Below, in pieces: positions 36,891 through 44,929 of a DNA stretch of 64,000 nt (position 1 is the stretch's first letter; each line of letters begins with the position of its first letter). The notes under the pieces are model-generated. The model searched no databases and was not told where the DNA came from. It was given only the letters and a program-made list of their open reading frames with translations. A program made the position numbers and the translations under genes. The DNA is taken from assembly GCA_020249265.1 (NCBI GenBank), contig JADCGA010000004.1, forward strand, positions 124,001 through 188,000. Reading direction: 5' to 3'. This DNA is from Roseomonas sp. (lineage in GTDB: Bacteria; Pseudomonadota; Alphaproteobacteria; Acetobacterales; Acetobacteraceae).

Positions 36891-36912
36891 GATTTGATGA
36901 TTCCATCAAATC
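36891..36912. promoter_or_regulatory. Perfect 9-bp inverted repeat upstream of the HugZ-like gene
   Basis: GATTTGATG-ATTC-CATCAAATC, centred 44 bp before the HugZ-like ATG and in the divergent region shared with chvI. Symmetric and AT-rich, it looks like a dimer-binding operator. It is not a textbook Fur, Irr or RirA site. Confidence 0.5.
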
Positions 36913-36957
36913 GGGTTTCTTGCTCTGTAAAATGTAATATATAGAGCAGCTTACGCC

Positions 36958-36990
36958 CATTTGCGGAGCCGCGAGGCGGTTTCGCAAATG
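36958..36990. promoter_or_regulatory. Strong 15-bp hairpin in the chvI upstream region
   Basis: Arms 36958-36972 and 36976-36990 pair over their full length (two G-T pairs when read on the plus strand) around the loop GAG. It lies 87 bp before the chvI ATG. No T-run follows on either strand, so it is more likely an operator or mRNA leader structure than a terminator. Confidence 0.55.
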
Positions 36991-37076
36991 ATCGCTGTTC
37001 TATTGCCACAATTGGCTCGCATTATCATCACTGTCGCGGCAAAAGATTGTCTCCGCCGCGTCAGAGGTGCACAGCA

Positions 37077-37778
37077 ATGCCGCAAACCATCGCCCTTGTG
37101 GATGATGACCGCAATATCCTCACTTCCGTGTCCATGACTTTGGAACAGGAAGGCTATCAGGTGCGCACCTATACGGATGGGGAAAGCGCGCTACAGGGCC
37201 TGCTCGCCAAGCCGGCCGATCTGGCGGTGCTGGATATCAAAATGCCGCGCATGGATGGCATGGAATTGCTCCAGCGGCTCCGCCAGCGCAGCAATATGCC
37301 GGTGGTCTTCCTTACCTCCAAGGATGAGGAAGTGGATGAGCTGATGGGGCTGCGCCTCGGCGCCGATGACTACATCACCAAGCCCTTTTCGCAGCGCTTG
37401 TTGCTGGAACGCATCCGCGCCCTGCTGCGGCGGAATGAGGGTGCGCGGGCGGAAGGTTCAGGTGCGCCCCCCGGTGGCGTGCTGGCGCGCGGTGATCTGA
37501 TGCTGGATGAGACGAAGCACACCTGCCTGTGGAAGGGCAAACAGGTGCAATTGACCGTCACGGAGTTTTTGCTGGTGAAGGCACTCGCGCTGCGCCCCGG
37601 CATGGTGAAGAACCGCGACCAGTTGATTGATGCTGCCTATGGCGAGAATATCTATGTGGATGACCGCACGATTGACAGCCATGTGAAGCGCATCCGCAAG
37701 AAGTTCCGCTACACGGACGGGGATTTCGACCAGATCGAAACGCTTTATGGCATTGGGTATCGCTACAAGGAGAATTGA
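37077..37778 (+). CDS. chvI: Response regulator ChvI (OmpR family)
   Basis: A 233-residue regulator: receiver domain with acidic pocket D9/D10, phospho-acceptor D53 in [12 protein letters not shown]80 and K102 in ITKPF, followed by an OmpR-type winged helix ending in [17 protein letters not shown] and [11 protein letters not shown]. This matches ChvI, which with the sensor ChvG controls acid/envelope stress and carbon metabolism including pckA in rhizobia. The usual chvG gene does not follow; apaG lies immediately downstream on the other strand. ATG 37077 is preferred over upstream 37047, which would add ten residues before the receiver. Confidence 0.92.
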   Translation: MPQTIALVDDDRNILTSVSMTLEQEGYQVRTYTDGESALQGLLAKPADLAVLDIKMPRMDGMELLQRLRQRSNMPVVFLTSKDEEVDELMGLRLGADDYITKPFSQRLLLERIRALLRRNEGARAEGSGAPPGGVLARGDLMLDETKHTCLWKGKQVQLTVTEFLLVKALALRPGMVKNRDQLIDAAYGENIYVDDRTIDSHVKRIRKKFRYTDGDFDQIETLYGIGYRYKEN

Positions 37779-37802
37779 GGGGTTCCGCCCTCTCAAAACG
37801 CC

Positions 37803-38216
37803 TTAATGCAACCGCGCCGAAGGCAAATGCGGGCTGTCCAGGCTGAAATCCGGGATGGTGACATCAAACGCTTCGCCGGTGTCGCGCACCACCATGAGAT
37901 AGGCGCCGCGCATGAAGCCTGATGGCGTGCCGAGTGGCGTGCCGGAGGTATATTCAAACCGTCCCCCCGGTTCCAGGATGGGCTGTTCACCGACCACGCC
38001 GGCACCCTGCACCTGTTGTGTGCGCCCGGTGCCATCCGTGATCTGCCAAGTGCGGCGGATCAACTGCACAGTCTCCCGCCCCAGATTGGCGATTTCCACC
38101 TGATAGGCCCAAACGAATTGAGCGTTCTCAGGCATGGATTGTTCAGCCAGATAAAAGGCGCGCACGGCCACCCTTATCCCCCGCGTCGTCGCGATGAATG
38201 AATCAGCTTTGGTCAT
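37803..38216 (-). CDS. apaG: ApaG domain protein
   Basis: A 137-residue ApaG protein (Co2+/Mg2+ efflux annotation; an FBXO3-like beta sandwich). The core FVWAYQVEIANLGRETVQLIRRTWQITDG and GTPSGFMRGAYLMV are family-typical. GAGGAAGG is well placed before ATG 38216; an in-frame start seven codons upstream is weaker. It follows metZ by 69 bp on the same strand and is likely co-transcribed. Its molecular role is unsettled in the family. Confidence 0.94.
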   Translation of the reverse strand: MTKADSFIATTRGIRVAVRAFYLAEQSMPENAQFVWAYQVEIANLGRETVQLIRRTWQITDGTGRTQQVQGAGVVGEQPILEPGGRFEYTSGTPLGTPSGFMRGAYLMVVRDTGEAFDVTIPDFSLDSPHLPSARLH

Positions 38217-38285
38217 TTTAGCCTTCCTCGAAGCCAATTCAGCACAGCACTCGGGCCTTTTGTAAAGTTTTTTGTGTGATGGCCC

Positions 38286-39554
38286 TTATGCAGCGGCATC
38301 ATCCAAGGCTTCGGACAGATCGTCAATCAGGTCGGCCACATCCTCAAGCCCCACGGAAAGCCGCACCGTGCCATCGGTAATGCCAAGCTTGGCGCGTTCT
38401 TCGGCACCCACACGCATATGCGTGGTGGTGGCCGGGTGGGTCGCCATGGATTTCGCATCGCCCAAATTATTGGCGATATCAATCAGCTTCAGCGCATCCA
38501 TGAAGCGGAAGCAGGCTTCCTTGCCGCCCTTGATGTCAAAACTCACCAAGGTGCCGCCGGCAGACATTTGCGCCATGGCAAGCTTCTGCTGCGGATGATC
38601 CGCACGGAAGGGATAGAGCACGCGCGCAACCTCAGCCCGTTCCGCCAGCATATCGGCAATGGCGGAAGCGCTGCGGCACATGGCGGGTACGCGCAGATGA
38701 AGGGTTTCAAGGCCCTTCAGGATAACCCAGGCATTGAAGGCGCTGATGGAAGGGCCGGTATTGCGGATGAAGGGTTGCAGCACCTCATCCACCCATTTCT
38801 TCGAACCCATCACACAGCCGCCCAGCACGCGGCCCTGACCATCAAAATGTTTGGTGGCGGAATAGACAACGATATCCGCGCCGAAATCCATGGGCTTTTG
38901 CAGCAGGGGGGTCGCGAAGACATTATCCACCACCACTAGCGCGCCGGCCTGATGCGCCAGGTCGCACACGGCGCGGAGGTCCACGATTTCCAGCATGGGG
39001 TTGGAAGGCGTTTCCAGCAACACCATGGTCGCCGGGCGCGAAAGCGCGGCGCGCCATTGCGCCAGATCGCTGCCATCCACGAATTCAGTGGCAATGCCAT
39101 AGCGCGGCAGCAGGGTTGAGACGATCCAATGGCAGGAACCAAACAGCGCGCGGGATGCCACCACGCGATCACCCGCCTTCAAATGGGACAGCATGGAAGC
39201 ATGCACCGCCGCCATGCCGGTTGCCGTCGCGCGGCAGGCTTCCGCCCCTTCCAAGGCGGCCAAGCGGCCTTCCAGCATGCTGACGGTCGGGTTGCCGAAG
39301 CGCGAATATTGGTAATGCACTTCCGTGCCGGCAAAAGTCGCTTCCGCCTGGGCTGCGCTGTCATAGACAAAGCCCGAGGTCAGATACATCGCTTCCGACA
39401 GCTCATCGAAATTCGACCGCATCAGCCCACCACGAACAAGCTGCGTCGCGGGGCGAAGGGCGCGGACGGGGTCGCTGTTGTGGCCCATCATTTGCGCGCC
39501 GGCAGGCTGCGTCGCAGGACGAGAGGGGCGGGCGGGGGTTTCTTTCTTCGGCAT
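38286..39554 (-). CDS. metZ: O-succinylhomoserine sulfhydrylase MetZ
   Basis: A 422-residue PLP enzyme of the Cys/Met metabolism family that makes homocysteine from O-succinylhomoserine and sulfide. The Schiff-base lysine is K235 in SATKHFDGQG; YQYSRFGNPTVSMLE and NTGPSISAFNAWVILKGLETL are other family blocks. I choose ATG 39554 with AAGGTG upstream; the frame stays open to 39758 but that part is the untranslated leader with the SAM-II riboswitch. MetZ rather than cystathionine enzymes is supported by that control element, which in alphaproteobacteria commonly precedes sulfhydrylase genes. Confidence 0.92.
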   Translation of the reverse strand: MPKKETPARPSRPATQPAGAQMMGHNSDPVRALRPATQLVRGGLMRSNFDELSEAMYLTSGFVYDSAAQAEATFAGTEVHYQYSRFGNPTVSMLEGRLAALEGAEACRATATGMAAVHASMLSHLKAGDRVVASRALFGSCHWIVSTLLPRYGIATEFVDGSDLAQWRAALSRPATMVLLETPSNPMLEIVDLRAVCDLAHQAGALVVVDNVFATPLLQKPMDFGADIVVYSATKHFDGQGRVLGGCVMGSKKWVDEVLQPFIRNTGPSISAFNAWVILKGLETLHLRVPAMCRSASAIADMLAERAEVARVLYPFRADHPQQKLAMAQMSAGGTLVSFDIKGGKEACFRFMDALKLIDIANNLGDAKSMATHPATTTHMRVGAEERAKLGITDGTVRLSVGLEDVADLIDDLSEALDDAAA

Positions 39555-39617
39555 GGGCTGACACCTTGATAAACGCGTGGCGTCCGGCCCCCTACGGGGT
39601 GGGGGCATTTCGCCCCA

Positions 39618-39703
39618 CGGCCCTTTAGCGCGCTTGTTTTCGCGAATGTCGCCATCCGCGCCCTTTCGAGACCTCGCCGCAAGCAGACCGGACAAATCGC
39701 GAG
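39618..39703 (-). ncRNA. SAM-II (SAM-alpha) riboswitch upstream of metZ
   Basis: On the minus strand the leader reads CTCGC-GATTTG, CCGG, then CTGCTTGC and GCGAG, and later AAAACAAGC and GCTAAAGG. These match, in order, the conserved SAM-II blocks: P1 arms (CTCGC with GCGAG), the GATTTG loop entry, GCTTGC, and the closing CTAAAGG pseudoknot strand. About 30 extra bases sit between the P1 right arm and AAAACAAG, where SAM-II RNAs can carry an extra stem. SAM binding is expected to hide the metZ start region and lower expression when SAM is plentiful. A GTGGGGC hairpin follows the element. Confidence 0.82.
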
Positions 39704-39729
39704 GATCAGTTTTACAACCGATGATTGAC

Positions 39730-39759
39730 TCATAGGGCGCGATGCCCCCGCAGGTCAAG
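39730..39759 (-). promoter_or_regulatory. Putative metZ promoter
   Basis: On the minus strand CTTGAC (39759-39754), 18 bp, then CTATGA (39735-39730), an alphaproteobacterial-type promoter. Transcription would begin about 20 bases before the riboswitch, which supports both calls. Confidence 0.6.
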
Positions 39760-39821
39760 AATGCAGGATGGCTTGCATCACAGCCGCGCCCATGGGTTCA
39801 TCCGATCCGGAGGAAATTATC

Positions 39822-40877
39822 ATGGCCAATACCCGTGTCACCCTGATTGTCGGCGCCAGCGGCGCTGCCGCAAGTCGCGTGGTGGAAGCAGCGCAAAGCG
39901 ATCCTGCCGCTACGCCGATTGGCCTGACCAGGCGCGACCCTGGCATGGGGATTCCCTGGATCACTGCTGATCTTTGGAATGGGCCAGCGCTCACGCGCGC
40001 CATCGCGGCACGGCCTGAGATTACGCATATTGTCTATGCGTCCCGCGCGCCGCATGGCGAAACTGGCGTTGAGGATCTGGCGGGCAATGTCACCATGCTG
40101 CGGAATTTGCTTGATGCTGCCGAAGCCTCCCTGCCGCGCTTCACGCATCTGCACATGATCCATGGCGGCAAATGGTATGGGCTGCATATCGGCCCCTTCC
40201 GCACCCCGGCGCGGGAAGATGATCCGCGCCATTTGCCGCCCAATTTCTATTATGATCAGCAGGATATAGTGGCCGAACGCCAGCGCGGCAAAGCCTGGTC
40301 CTGGTCCGCCAGCCGGCCCAATTTCGTTTTGGATGTGGCGCCGGGGCGGGCGCGCAACATGGTCTCGACCCTTGGCGCCTATGCCGCCATCTGCCGCGAA
40401 CTCTCCGTGCCTTTCGATTTCCCCGGCAAGCCCGGCGCCTTCACGGCGCTGCATGAGGTCTCGGACGCCAAATTGCTGGCTGAGGCGATTCTTTGGATGC
40501 TGGGCGAACCCCGCGCCGCCAATCGTGCCTTTAATGTCACGAATGGCGATGCCTTCCGCTGGTGCGATATGTGGCCCCATCTGGCCGGGCTTTTCGGCGT
40601 GGTGCCGGGCCGGGTGCGGACCATGTCCATGGCGCGCTGGATGGCCGATAAGGCCCCGGTCTGGGAGAAGATTCGCGCCCGCCACGGCCTTATTTTGCCG
40701 ATTGAACAAGTGGCAAGCTGGGAATTCGCCGATTTCGCGCTGAATATGGATTATGATGTGTTGGCTTCCATGACGGCGGCCCGCCAGGCGGGCTTCACCG
40801 GCTTCAAGGATAGTTGGGCGATGTTTGCTGAGCAGATTGAGGGCTATCGCGCCGCGCGGGTCCTGCCACCGGGCTGA
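39822..40877 (+). CDS. PRISE-type NAD(P)-dependent reductase (extended SDR, progesterone 5-beta-reductase/iridoid synthase-like)
   Basis: A 351-residue atypical SDR. The nucleotide motif is LIVGASGAAASRVVE. Further on are WITADLWN, THIVYASRAP, and FYYDQQDIVAER, which occupies the place of the active-site YxxxD segment of PRISE proteins in place of the classical YxxxK. SRPNFVLDVAPGRARNMV and AFNVTNGDAFRW fit the same group. Such enzymes reduce activated C=C bonds of enones. GGAGGAAAT precedes ATG 39822. It is divergent from metZ and independent of metK downstream. Confidence 0.85.
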   Translation: MANTRVTLIVGASGAAASRVVEAAQSDPAATPIGLTRRDPGMGIPWITADLWNGPALTRAIAARPEITHIVYASRAPHGETGVEDLAGNVTMLRNLLDAAEASLPRFTHLHMIHGGKWYGLHIGPFRTPAREDDPRHLPPNFYYDQQDIVAERQRGKAWSWSASRPNFVLDVAPGRARNMVSTLGAYAAICRELSVPFDFPGKPGAFTALHEVSDAKLLAEAILWMLGEPRAANRAFNVTNGDAFRWCDMWPHLAGLFGVVPGRVRTMSMARWMADKAPVWEKIRARHGLILPIEQVASWEFADFALNMDYDVLASMTAARQAGFTGFKDSWAMFAEQIEGYRAARVLPPG

Positions 40878-40907
40878 AAATAATGGGGGGCGGGTGGCCT
40901 GCCCTGG

Positions 40908-40936
40908 CTTGACCCCGCTACCCCCCCCTGCAATAC
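40908..40936 (+). promoter_or_regulatory. Putative metK promoter
   Basis: CTTGAC (40908-40913), 17 bp, then CAATAC (40931-40936), placing a start about 75 bases before metK. The spacer contains a run of eight C. Confidence 0.45.
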
Positions 40937-40969
40937 GCGCTCCGCCCAGGGCAATCCGGGGCAGAGCAT

Positions 40970-40987
40970 CGTCGGGCTAAACCGGCG
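40970..40987 (+). promoter_or_regulatory. Hairpin in the metK leader
   Basis: CGTCGG-GCTAAA-CCGGCG is a 6-bp stem (one G-T pair) with the loop GCTAAA, 30 bases before the metK ATG. It lies in the short leader between promoter and ribosome-binding site. I do not recognise a known SAM-sensing class here; SAM-II blocks such as GCTTGC are missing. Confidence 0.35.
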
Positions 40988-41016
40988 AATCCCGCGACAA
41001 GAGGCCGAACCACGCC

Positions 41017-42204
41017 ATGCGCGATAAGGGCGAATATCTTTTCACTTCGGAATCCGTTTCCGAAGGCCATCCTGACAAGGTGGCAGACCGCATTTCCGAT
41101 ACGGTGCTGGACGCATTCCTGACCGCCGATCCCTATGCCCGCGTCGCTTGCGAAACGCTGGTAACCACGAACCGCGTGGTGCTGGCGGGCGAAGTGCGCG
41201 GCCCCGCGGAAATCACCCCGGAATATCTGATTCATCTGGCGCGGCTCGCGATCCATGACATTGGGTATGAGCAGGAAGGCTTTCATTGGCAGCATGCCGA
41301 TATTGAATGCCATCTGCATGCCCAATCGGCGCATATCGCCCAGGGCGTGGACGCCGCCGGCAATAAGGATGAAGGCGCGGGCGACCAGGGCATCATGTTT
41401 GGCTATGCCTGCCGCGAAACGCCGGAGCTGATGCCGGCGCCGCTGTATTATGCGCATGAAATCCTGCGCCATGTCAGCACGCTCCGCCGCGCCAAGGACA
41501 ATTCCGTAGCCGGGCTGCTGCCGGATGCGAAAAGCCAGGTGACCTTGCGCTATGTGGATGGCAAGCCGGTGGGTGCGACTTCCGTGGTGGTCTCGACCCA
41601 GCATGAAGAAGCGCTTGAGCAGGCCGAAATCAAGCGTATGCTGCGCCCAATTGTAGAATCCGTGCTGCCCAAGGGCTGGATGTGCCCGGATAGCGAATTT
41701 TATGTGAACCCCACGGGCAAATTCGTGATCGGCGGCCCCGATGGCGATTGCGGCCTGACCGGGCGCAAGATCATTGTGGATACTTACGGCGGTGCGGCCC
41801 CGCACGGCGGTGGTGCATTCTCCGGCAAGGATCCCACCAAGGTGGACCGTTCCGCTGCCTATGCCGCGCGCTATGTGGCGAAGAATGTGGTGGCGTCTGG
41901 CCTGGCCGATAAATGCACCATCCAGGTCAGCTACGCGATCGGTGTTTCCAAGCCACTTTCGGTCTATTTTGACCTGCATGGCACCGGCAAGGATGTGGAT
42001 GAGGCGAAGCTTGCGAAGGTGATTGACGGCATGGTCAATCTCTCCCCGCGTGGCATTCGTGAGCATCTGAAGCTGAACCGCCCGATCTATGTGCCGACCA
42101 GCGCCTATGGCCATTTCGGCCGCGTGCCGGATGCGGCGAAGGGCACCTTCACCTGGGAAATGACCGATCTGGCGGATGAGTTGCGGCGCGCTTTCGGGCG
42201 TTGA
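41017..42204 (+). CDS. metK: S-adenosylmethionine synthetase
   Basis: A 395-residue enzyme forming SAM from methionine and ATP. Visible signatures are [20 protein letters not shown] at the N-terminus, [14 protein letters not shown], and the glycine-rich [29 protein letters not shown]. All parts of the three-domain enzyme are present. AGAGG stands before the ATG. Together with metZ it completes a methionine/SAM island. In relatives trmB and rimP follow closely; here a foreign gene intervenes. Confidence 0.97.
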   Translation: MRDKGEYLFTSESVSEGHPDKVADRISDTVLDAFLTADPYARVACETLVTTNRVVLAGEVRGPAEITPEYLIHLARLAIHDIGYEQEGFHWQHADIECHLHAQSAHIAQGVDAAGNKDEGAGDQGIMFGYACRETPELMPAPLYYAHEILRHVSTLRRAKDNSVAGLLPDAKSQVTLRYVDGKPVGATSVVVSTQHEEALEQAEIKRMLRPIVESVLPKGWMCPDSEFYVNPTGKFVIGGPDGDCGLTGRKIIVDTYGGAAPHGGGAFSGKDPTKVDRSAAYAARYVAKNVVASGLADKCTIQVSYAIGVSKPLSVYFDLHGTGKDVDEAKLAKVIDGMVNLSPRGIREHLKLNRPIYVPTSAYGHFGRVPDAAKGTFTWEMTDLADELRRAFGR

Positions 42205-42215
42205 GATGCGACAAT

Positions 42216-42256
42216 GGCCCGGAAAATCTTGACTTTCCGGGCCGCTTAGCCTACCT
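42216..42256 (+). promoter_or_regulatory. Perfect hairpin overlapping a strong-type promoter after metK
   Basis: GGCCCGGAAA-ATCTTGAC-TTTCCGGGCC (42216-42243) is a perfect 10-bp stem. Inside the loop and arm lies CTTGAC (42228-42233), followed after 17 bp by CTACCT (42251-42256), a good alphaproteobacterial promoter. AAGGAG and an ATG (42287) follow, but that frame stops after nine codons (MPIMSGHKD). The promoter therefore now serves the inserted gene or trmB. The hairpin may also end metK transcripts. Confidence 0.55.
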
Positions 42257-42332
42257 GACAACCCAGAAGGTGAAGGAGTCCGACGCATGCCCATAATGAG
42301 TGGTCATAAAGACTGATCTCCGAGCGAAGCCA

Positions 42333-42914
42333 ATGTCGGTCTTCTCGGCGCGGACAGTGCTGCGTGTGGCCCTTTTCGCAGTTCTTGTGGTCGCTGCCTG
42401 TGGTTATGTCTTTGGAACGACTGCCGCGCCCTTTCTGACGGCCTGTATCGCGTTCATTGCGGCCGTCGTTGGCTATTTTTCCTTGGTGCAGACTCGCGAT
42501 CTAGCCCGAAAAAAAGCCACCCTTGATCTCATCGAAGGCTCTGAATCAAAAGAGTATTATCAGGACCGTTACACGGCTTATCTGACCTTTCGTCGTGCAT
42601 CCCGCGCAGAGCGAGAGCAGATTGCAAATCCAAATAATCGGGATCCAACTTGCGACGCCCTGCGCAGTAAATGTCAGGATTTCTTGAACCATTATGAGTT
42701 GGTGGCGATAGCGGGAAAGCAGGGTTTGCTGGATTTGGACTTCTATCGGGATTGGATGGGGCCAAACCTTGTCCGTGACTGGAATGAAGCTGAGATCTTG
42801 GTTAACCGAGCGCGCGGTGTGGACAGGCCGGGTGATCGTGGCAACCCGGTAGCATTCGAGAATTTTGAACGCCTCGCCGTTTCCTGGGGGGGCAAGCCGC
42901 TTTGCAGGAAATGA
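42333..42914 (+). CDS. Membrane-anchored protein of unknown function (DUF4760-like), inserted between metK and trmB
   Basis: A protein of 193 residues from ATG 42333 (204 from GTG 42300). Two hydrophobic segments lie in the first 50 residues, then a charged soluble domain: ARKKATLDLIEG, CQDFLNHYELVAIAGKQGLLD and FYRDWMGPNLVRDW. That pattern resembles DUF4760 proteins, whose role is unknown; some occur in accessory regions. Codons (CTA, AAA runs, CGA, AAT) and lower GC differ from metK and trmB. No good ribosome-binding site is placed for either start. The stop overlaps the trmB ATG. Confidence 0.68.
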   Translation: MSVFSARTVLRVALFAVLVVAACGYVFGTTAAPFLTACIAFIAAVVGYFSLVQTRDLARKKATLDLIEGSESKEYYQDRYTAYLTFRRASRAEREQIANPNNRDPTCDALRSKCQDFLNHYELVAIAGKQGLLDLDFYRDWMGPNLVRDWNEAEILVNRARGVDRPGDRGNPVAFENFERLAVSWGGKPLCRK

Positions 42915-43624
42915 TGACCGCTGATCGCCCCCCGCTGGCTGATGGTGTGCCGGACCGGCTTTATGGTCGGCGCCGAGGGCACCCCTTGCGTCCGCGTCAG
43001 CAGCGCCTGCTGGAAGAAACCCTGCCGAGGCTGCGACTAACCCCAGCCCAAGCGGCTGATCCGCGCGGCGCCTTCGGCATGGGCGATTTGCCGCTTTGGC
43101 TGGAAGTGGGTTTTGGCGGGGGCGAACATTCGCTCGATCAAATCACGGCGCATCCTGAGGTTGCCTATATTGCCTCGGAAGTATTCGAAAACGGGCTTTG
43201 CGCCTTGCTGACGCGGCTGGTGCCGGACGGGGCCGAAGCCAAAGCCTCTCTGCCGCGCAATCTCAGGCTTTGGCCGCAGGATGCACGGCATTTGCTGCGC
43301 GCCTTGCCAGAAGGGGCGCTGGATCGGCTGTTCCTGATGTTCCCCGACCCCTGGCCCAAGGCGCGGCATGCCAAGAGGCGCTTTGTGCATCCAGAATTGC
43401 TGCCCATGGTGGCGCGCGCCATGAAGCCGGGCGGGGTTTGGCGCATCGCCTCCGACGACCCAACCTATCAGGCATGGGTGCGCGAATGCATGGGCGCGCA
43501 AAGGCTCTTCATCCTGGAAAGCCTCGCCGAAACCCGCCCCGTCGGCTGGCCCCCCACGCGCTATGAAGCCAAGGCTTTGCGCGAAGGCCGCCAACCGCTT
43601 TACTGGGAATGGCGCCGAAACTGA
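42911..43624 (+). CDS. trmB: tRNA (guanine-N7-)-methyltransferase TrmB
   Basis: A 237-residue SAM-dependent enzyme modifying G46 of tRNAs. The SAM-binding motif is LEVGFGGGEHS, and the family-specific MFPDPWPKARHAKRRFVHPEL is intact. RLYGRRRGHPLRPRQQRLLEE near the start is also typical of alphaproteobacterial TrmB. The start may be ATG 42911, which overlaps the upstream TGA, or ATG 42914 one codon on. It stops 1 bp before the convergent cytochrome b gene. Confidence 0.95.
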   Translation: MMTADRPPLADGVPDRLYGRRRGHPLRPRQQRLLEETLPRLRLTPAQAADPRGAFGMGDLPLWLEVGFGGGEHSLDQITAHPEVAYIASEVFENGLCALLTRLVPDGAEAKASLPRNLRLWPQDARHLLRALPEGALDRLFLMFPDPWPKARHAKRRFVHPELLPMVARAMKPGGVWRIASDDPTYQAWVRECMGAQRLFILESLAETRPVGWPPTRYEAKALREGRQPLYWEWRRN

Positions 43625-44173
43625 TTAGCGCCCACGCCACATCAGCCGCAAAATGGGTAAGCCCTGCCGGTGATGGTGGATCGCCAGCGCCCCATGCCCC
43701 AGCGCCAAAACCACCAAGCCCCAGGCAGCGCCCTGATGCAAAGGCCGCAACACATCATACAAGGCCTGATCGGGCGCGAAGGGATGCGGAATGGGTAGGA
43801 TCAGAAAGAACACGGTCTCCACGCCTATCGGCGCCGCCGCCGCACTCAAAAAGCCCAGCACCGGCACGGCAATCAGCAGCGCATAAAGCACCACCTGCCC
43901 CAACCGCGCCGCGCCTTGCTGCCAGGCGGGCAGCGCCATGGGTGCCGGCCTAACACGCCGCGCCAATAGCCAAAGCCGCCAAACCCACAGCGGAATCAGC
44001 AAAAGGCCAAGGCTTTTATGCAATTGATAGGTCAGGATTTTCGCCAAAAGCGCCGAAAGCGGCAGCGCCACCATCACCAGCGCCAGCAGGAAGTTCACAA
44101 AAACTAGCGCGGCCATGGCCCAATGCAGGCGCCGTTGCGCCACCGACCACGCCGCCTGCATTTGCTTATCCAA
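43625..44173 (-). CDS. Cytochrome b561-type diheme membrane protein
   Basis: A 182-residue four-helix membrane protein of the bacterial cytochrome b561 (CybB) family. Heme-ligand histidines are visible in QRRLHWAMAAL (helix 1), YQLHKSLGLLL (helix 2), RPLHQGAAWGLVVLALGHGALAIHHH (helix 4 region). It transfers electrons between quinol and periplasmic partners. The YceI-family gene overlaps upstream by eight bases, a common pairing, where YceI is thought to bind isoprenoid quinones. ATG 44173, with a second possible start at codon 5. Confidence 0.92.
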   Translation of the reverse strand: MDKQMQAAWSVAQRRLHWAMAALVFVNFLLALVMVALPLSALLAKILTYQLHKSLGLLLIPLWVWRLWLLARRVRPAPMALPAWQQGAARLGQVVLYALLIAVPVLGFLSAAAAPIGVETVFFLILPIPHPFAPDQALYDVLRPLHQGAAWGLVVLALGHGALAIHHHRQGLPILRLMWRGR

Positions 44174-44771
44174 TCACCAGACTGACCGATACCGCCAATT
44201 GCACGCGATCGCCCGTGGCCGCCATGTCCGACACCATGCCAAAAGCCGCGCGGCTGATCTCTCCGCGCGCGGTGCAATCTACAATCTCCGCCCCCGTCTC
44301 AGCATCACGCCGCCGCCGCGCTAGCTTCGCCTGAAGGGTAAAGGGCTGGGTCACGCCGCGCATTTCCAAAGGCCCGGCCAGATCGAAGGCCTCGATCCGC
44401 CCGCCGGGTGCGGCGCGGCCAGAAAACTGCGCCAGCGGCCAGCGTTCCGCATAAAAATAGGCCGGTGAGCGCAGCAAATCCGCCGCGCCCGGATAGGCAT
44501 GCGTGATTGAAGCGGTTTCCACCTGCACCGCGACGCGCGCTGTCTCCGGCCTTTGGGGATCCAGTATCAATTCACAGTCGAAGCGCGAAAACTGTCCGGT
44601 CGAGGTCAGCACCTGCAAATGCCGCGCGATGAATTCCAGCCTGCCCTGCCTCTGGTCGAAGCGAAACACCCGAGCCGCCCGCGCCGGCAAGGGCGCAAGG
44701 CCAATCAGGGGCAGCACCGCACCAGCCAGCGCGCGGCGGCGGATTGGGCGGGCGTTGGTTACATCCGGCAT
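44166..44771 (-). CDS. YceI family periplasmic protein
   Basis: A 201-residue lipocalin-like protein with an N-terminal export signal containing RRRALAG and a cut region PLPARAA. YceI hallmarks are FRFDQRQGRLEFIARHLQVLTSTGQFSRFD and DLAGPLEMRGVTQPFTLQ. Members bind long isoprenoid molecules such as polyprenols or quinones. It shares an operon with the cytochrome b561 gene. The signal has the twin-arginine look but lacks a clear consensus, so either export route is possible. Confidence 0.92.
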   Translation of the reverse strand: MPDVTNARPIRRRALAGAVLPLIGLAPLPARAARVFRFDQRQGRLEFIARHLQVLTSTGQFSRFDCELILDPQRPETARVAVQVETASITHAYPGAADLLRSPAYFYAERWPLAQFSGRAAPGGRIEAFDLAGPLEMRGVTQPFTLQAKLARRRRDAETGAEIVDCTARGEISRAAFGMVSDMAATGDRVQLAVSVSLVIG

Positions 44772-44834
44772 CTAGTTCAACACTAAACAATTTTCGTCTC
44801 CAGGTCCAGTATTTTCCACAAAATCTGTTCAGCT

Positions 44835-44863
44835 CTTGCCTTTTGGCGGTCTGGGGGCTAACA
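44835..44863 (+). promoter_or_regulatory. Putative promoter of the rimP-nusA-infB operon
   Basis: CTTGCC (44835-44840), 17 bp, then CTAACA (44858-44863). A transcript from here would begin just before the attenuator hairpin at 44896. Confidence 0.55.
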
Positions 44864-44895
44864 AGCTCGCATTCACACCATCCGAGATTACGGGG

Positions 44896-44929
44896 GGTGG
44901 CCTTGAAAAAGGCCGCCTTTTTTGTTTTT
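44896..44929 (+). terminator. Intrinsic terminator/attenuator in the rimP leader
   Basis: GGTGGCC and GGCCGCC (44896-44902 and 44911-44917) pair with one G-T around TTGAAAAA, followed by TTTTTTGTTTTT. This is a textbook intrinsic terminator, located downstream of the operon promoter and running into the rimP start codon itself. It would make operon expression depend on readthrough. Confidence 0.82.

Noticed and set aside
36818..37009. 63-codon minus-strand frame in the chvI upstream gap
   Set aside because: It overlaps the start of the HugZ-like gene and the palindromes, and has no ribosome-binding site.
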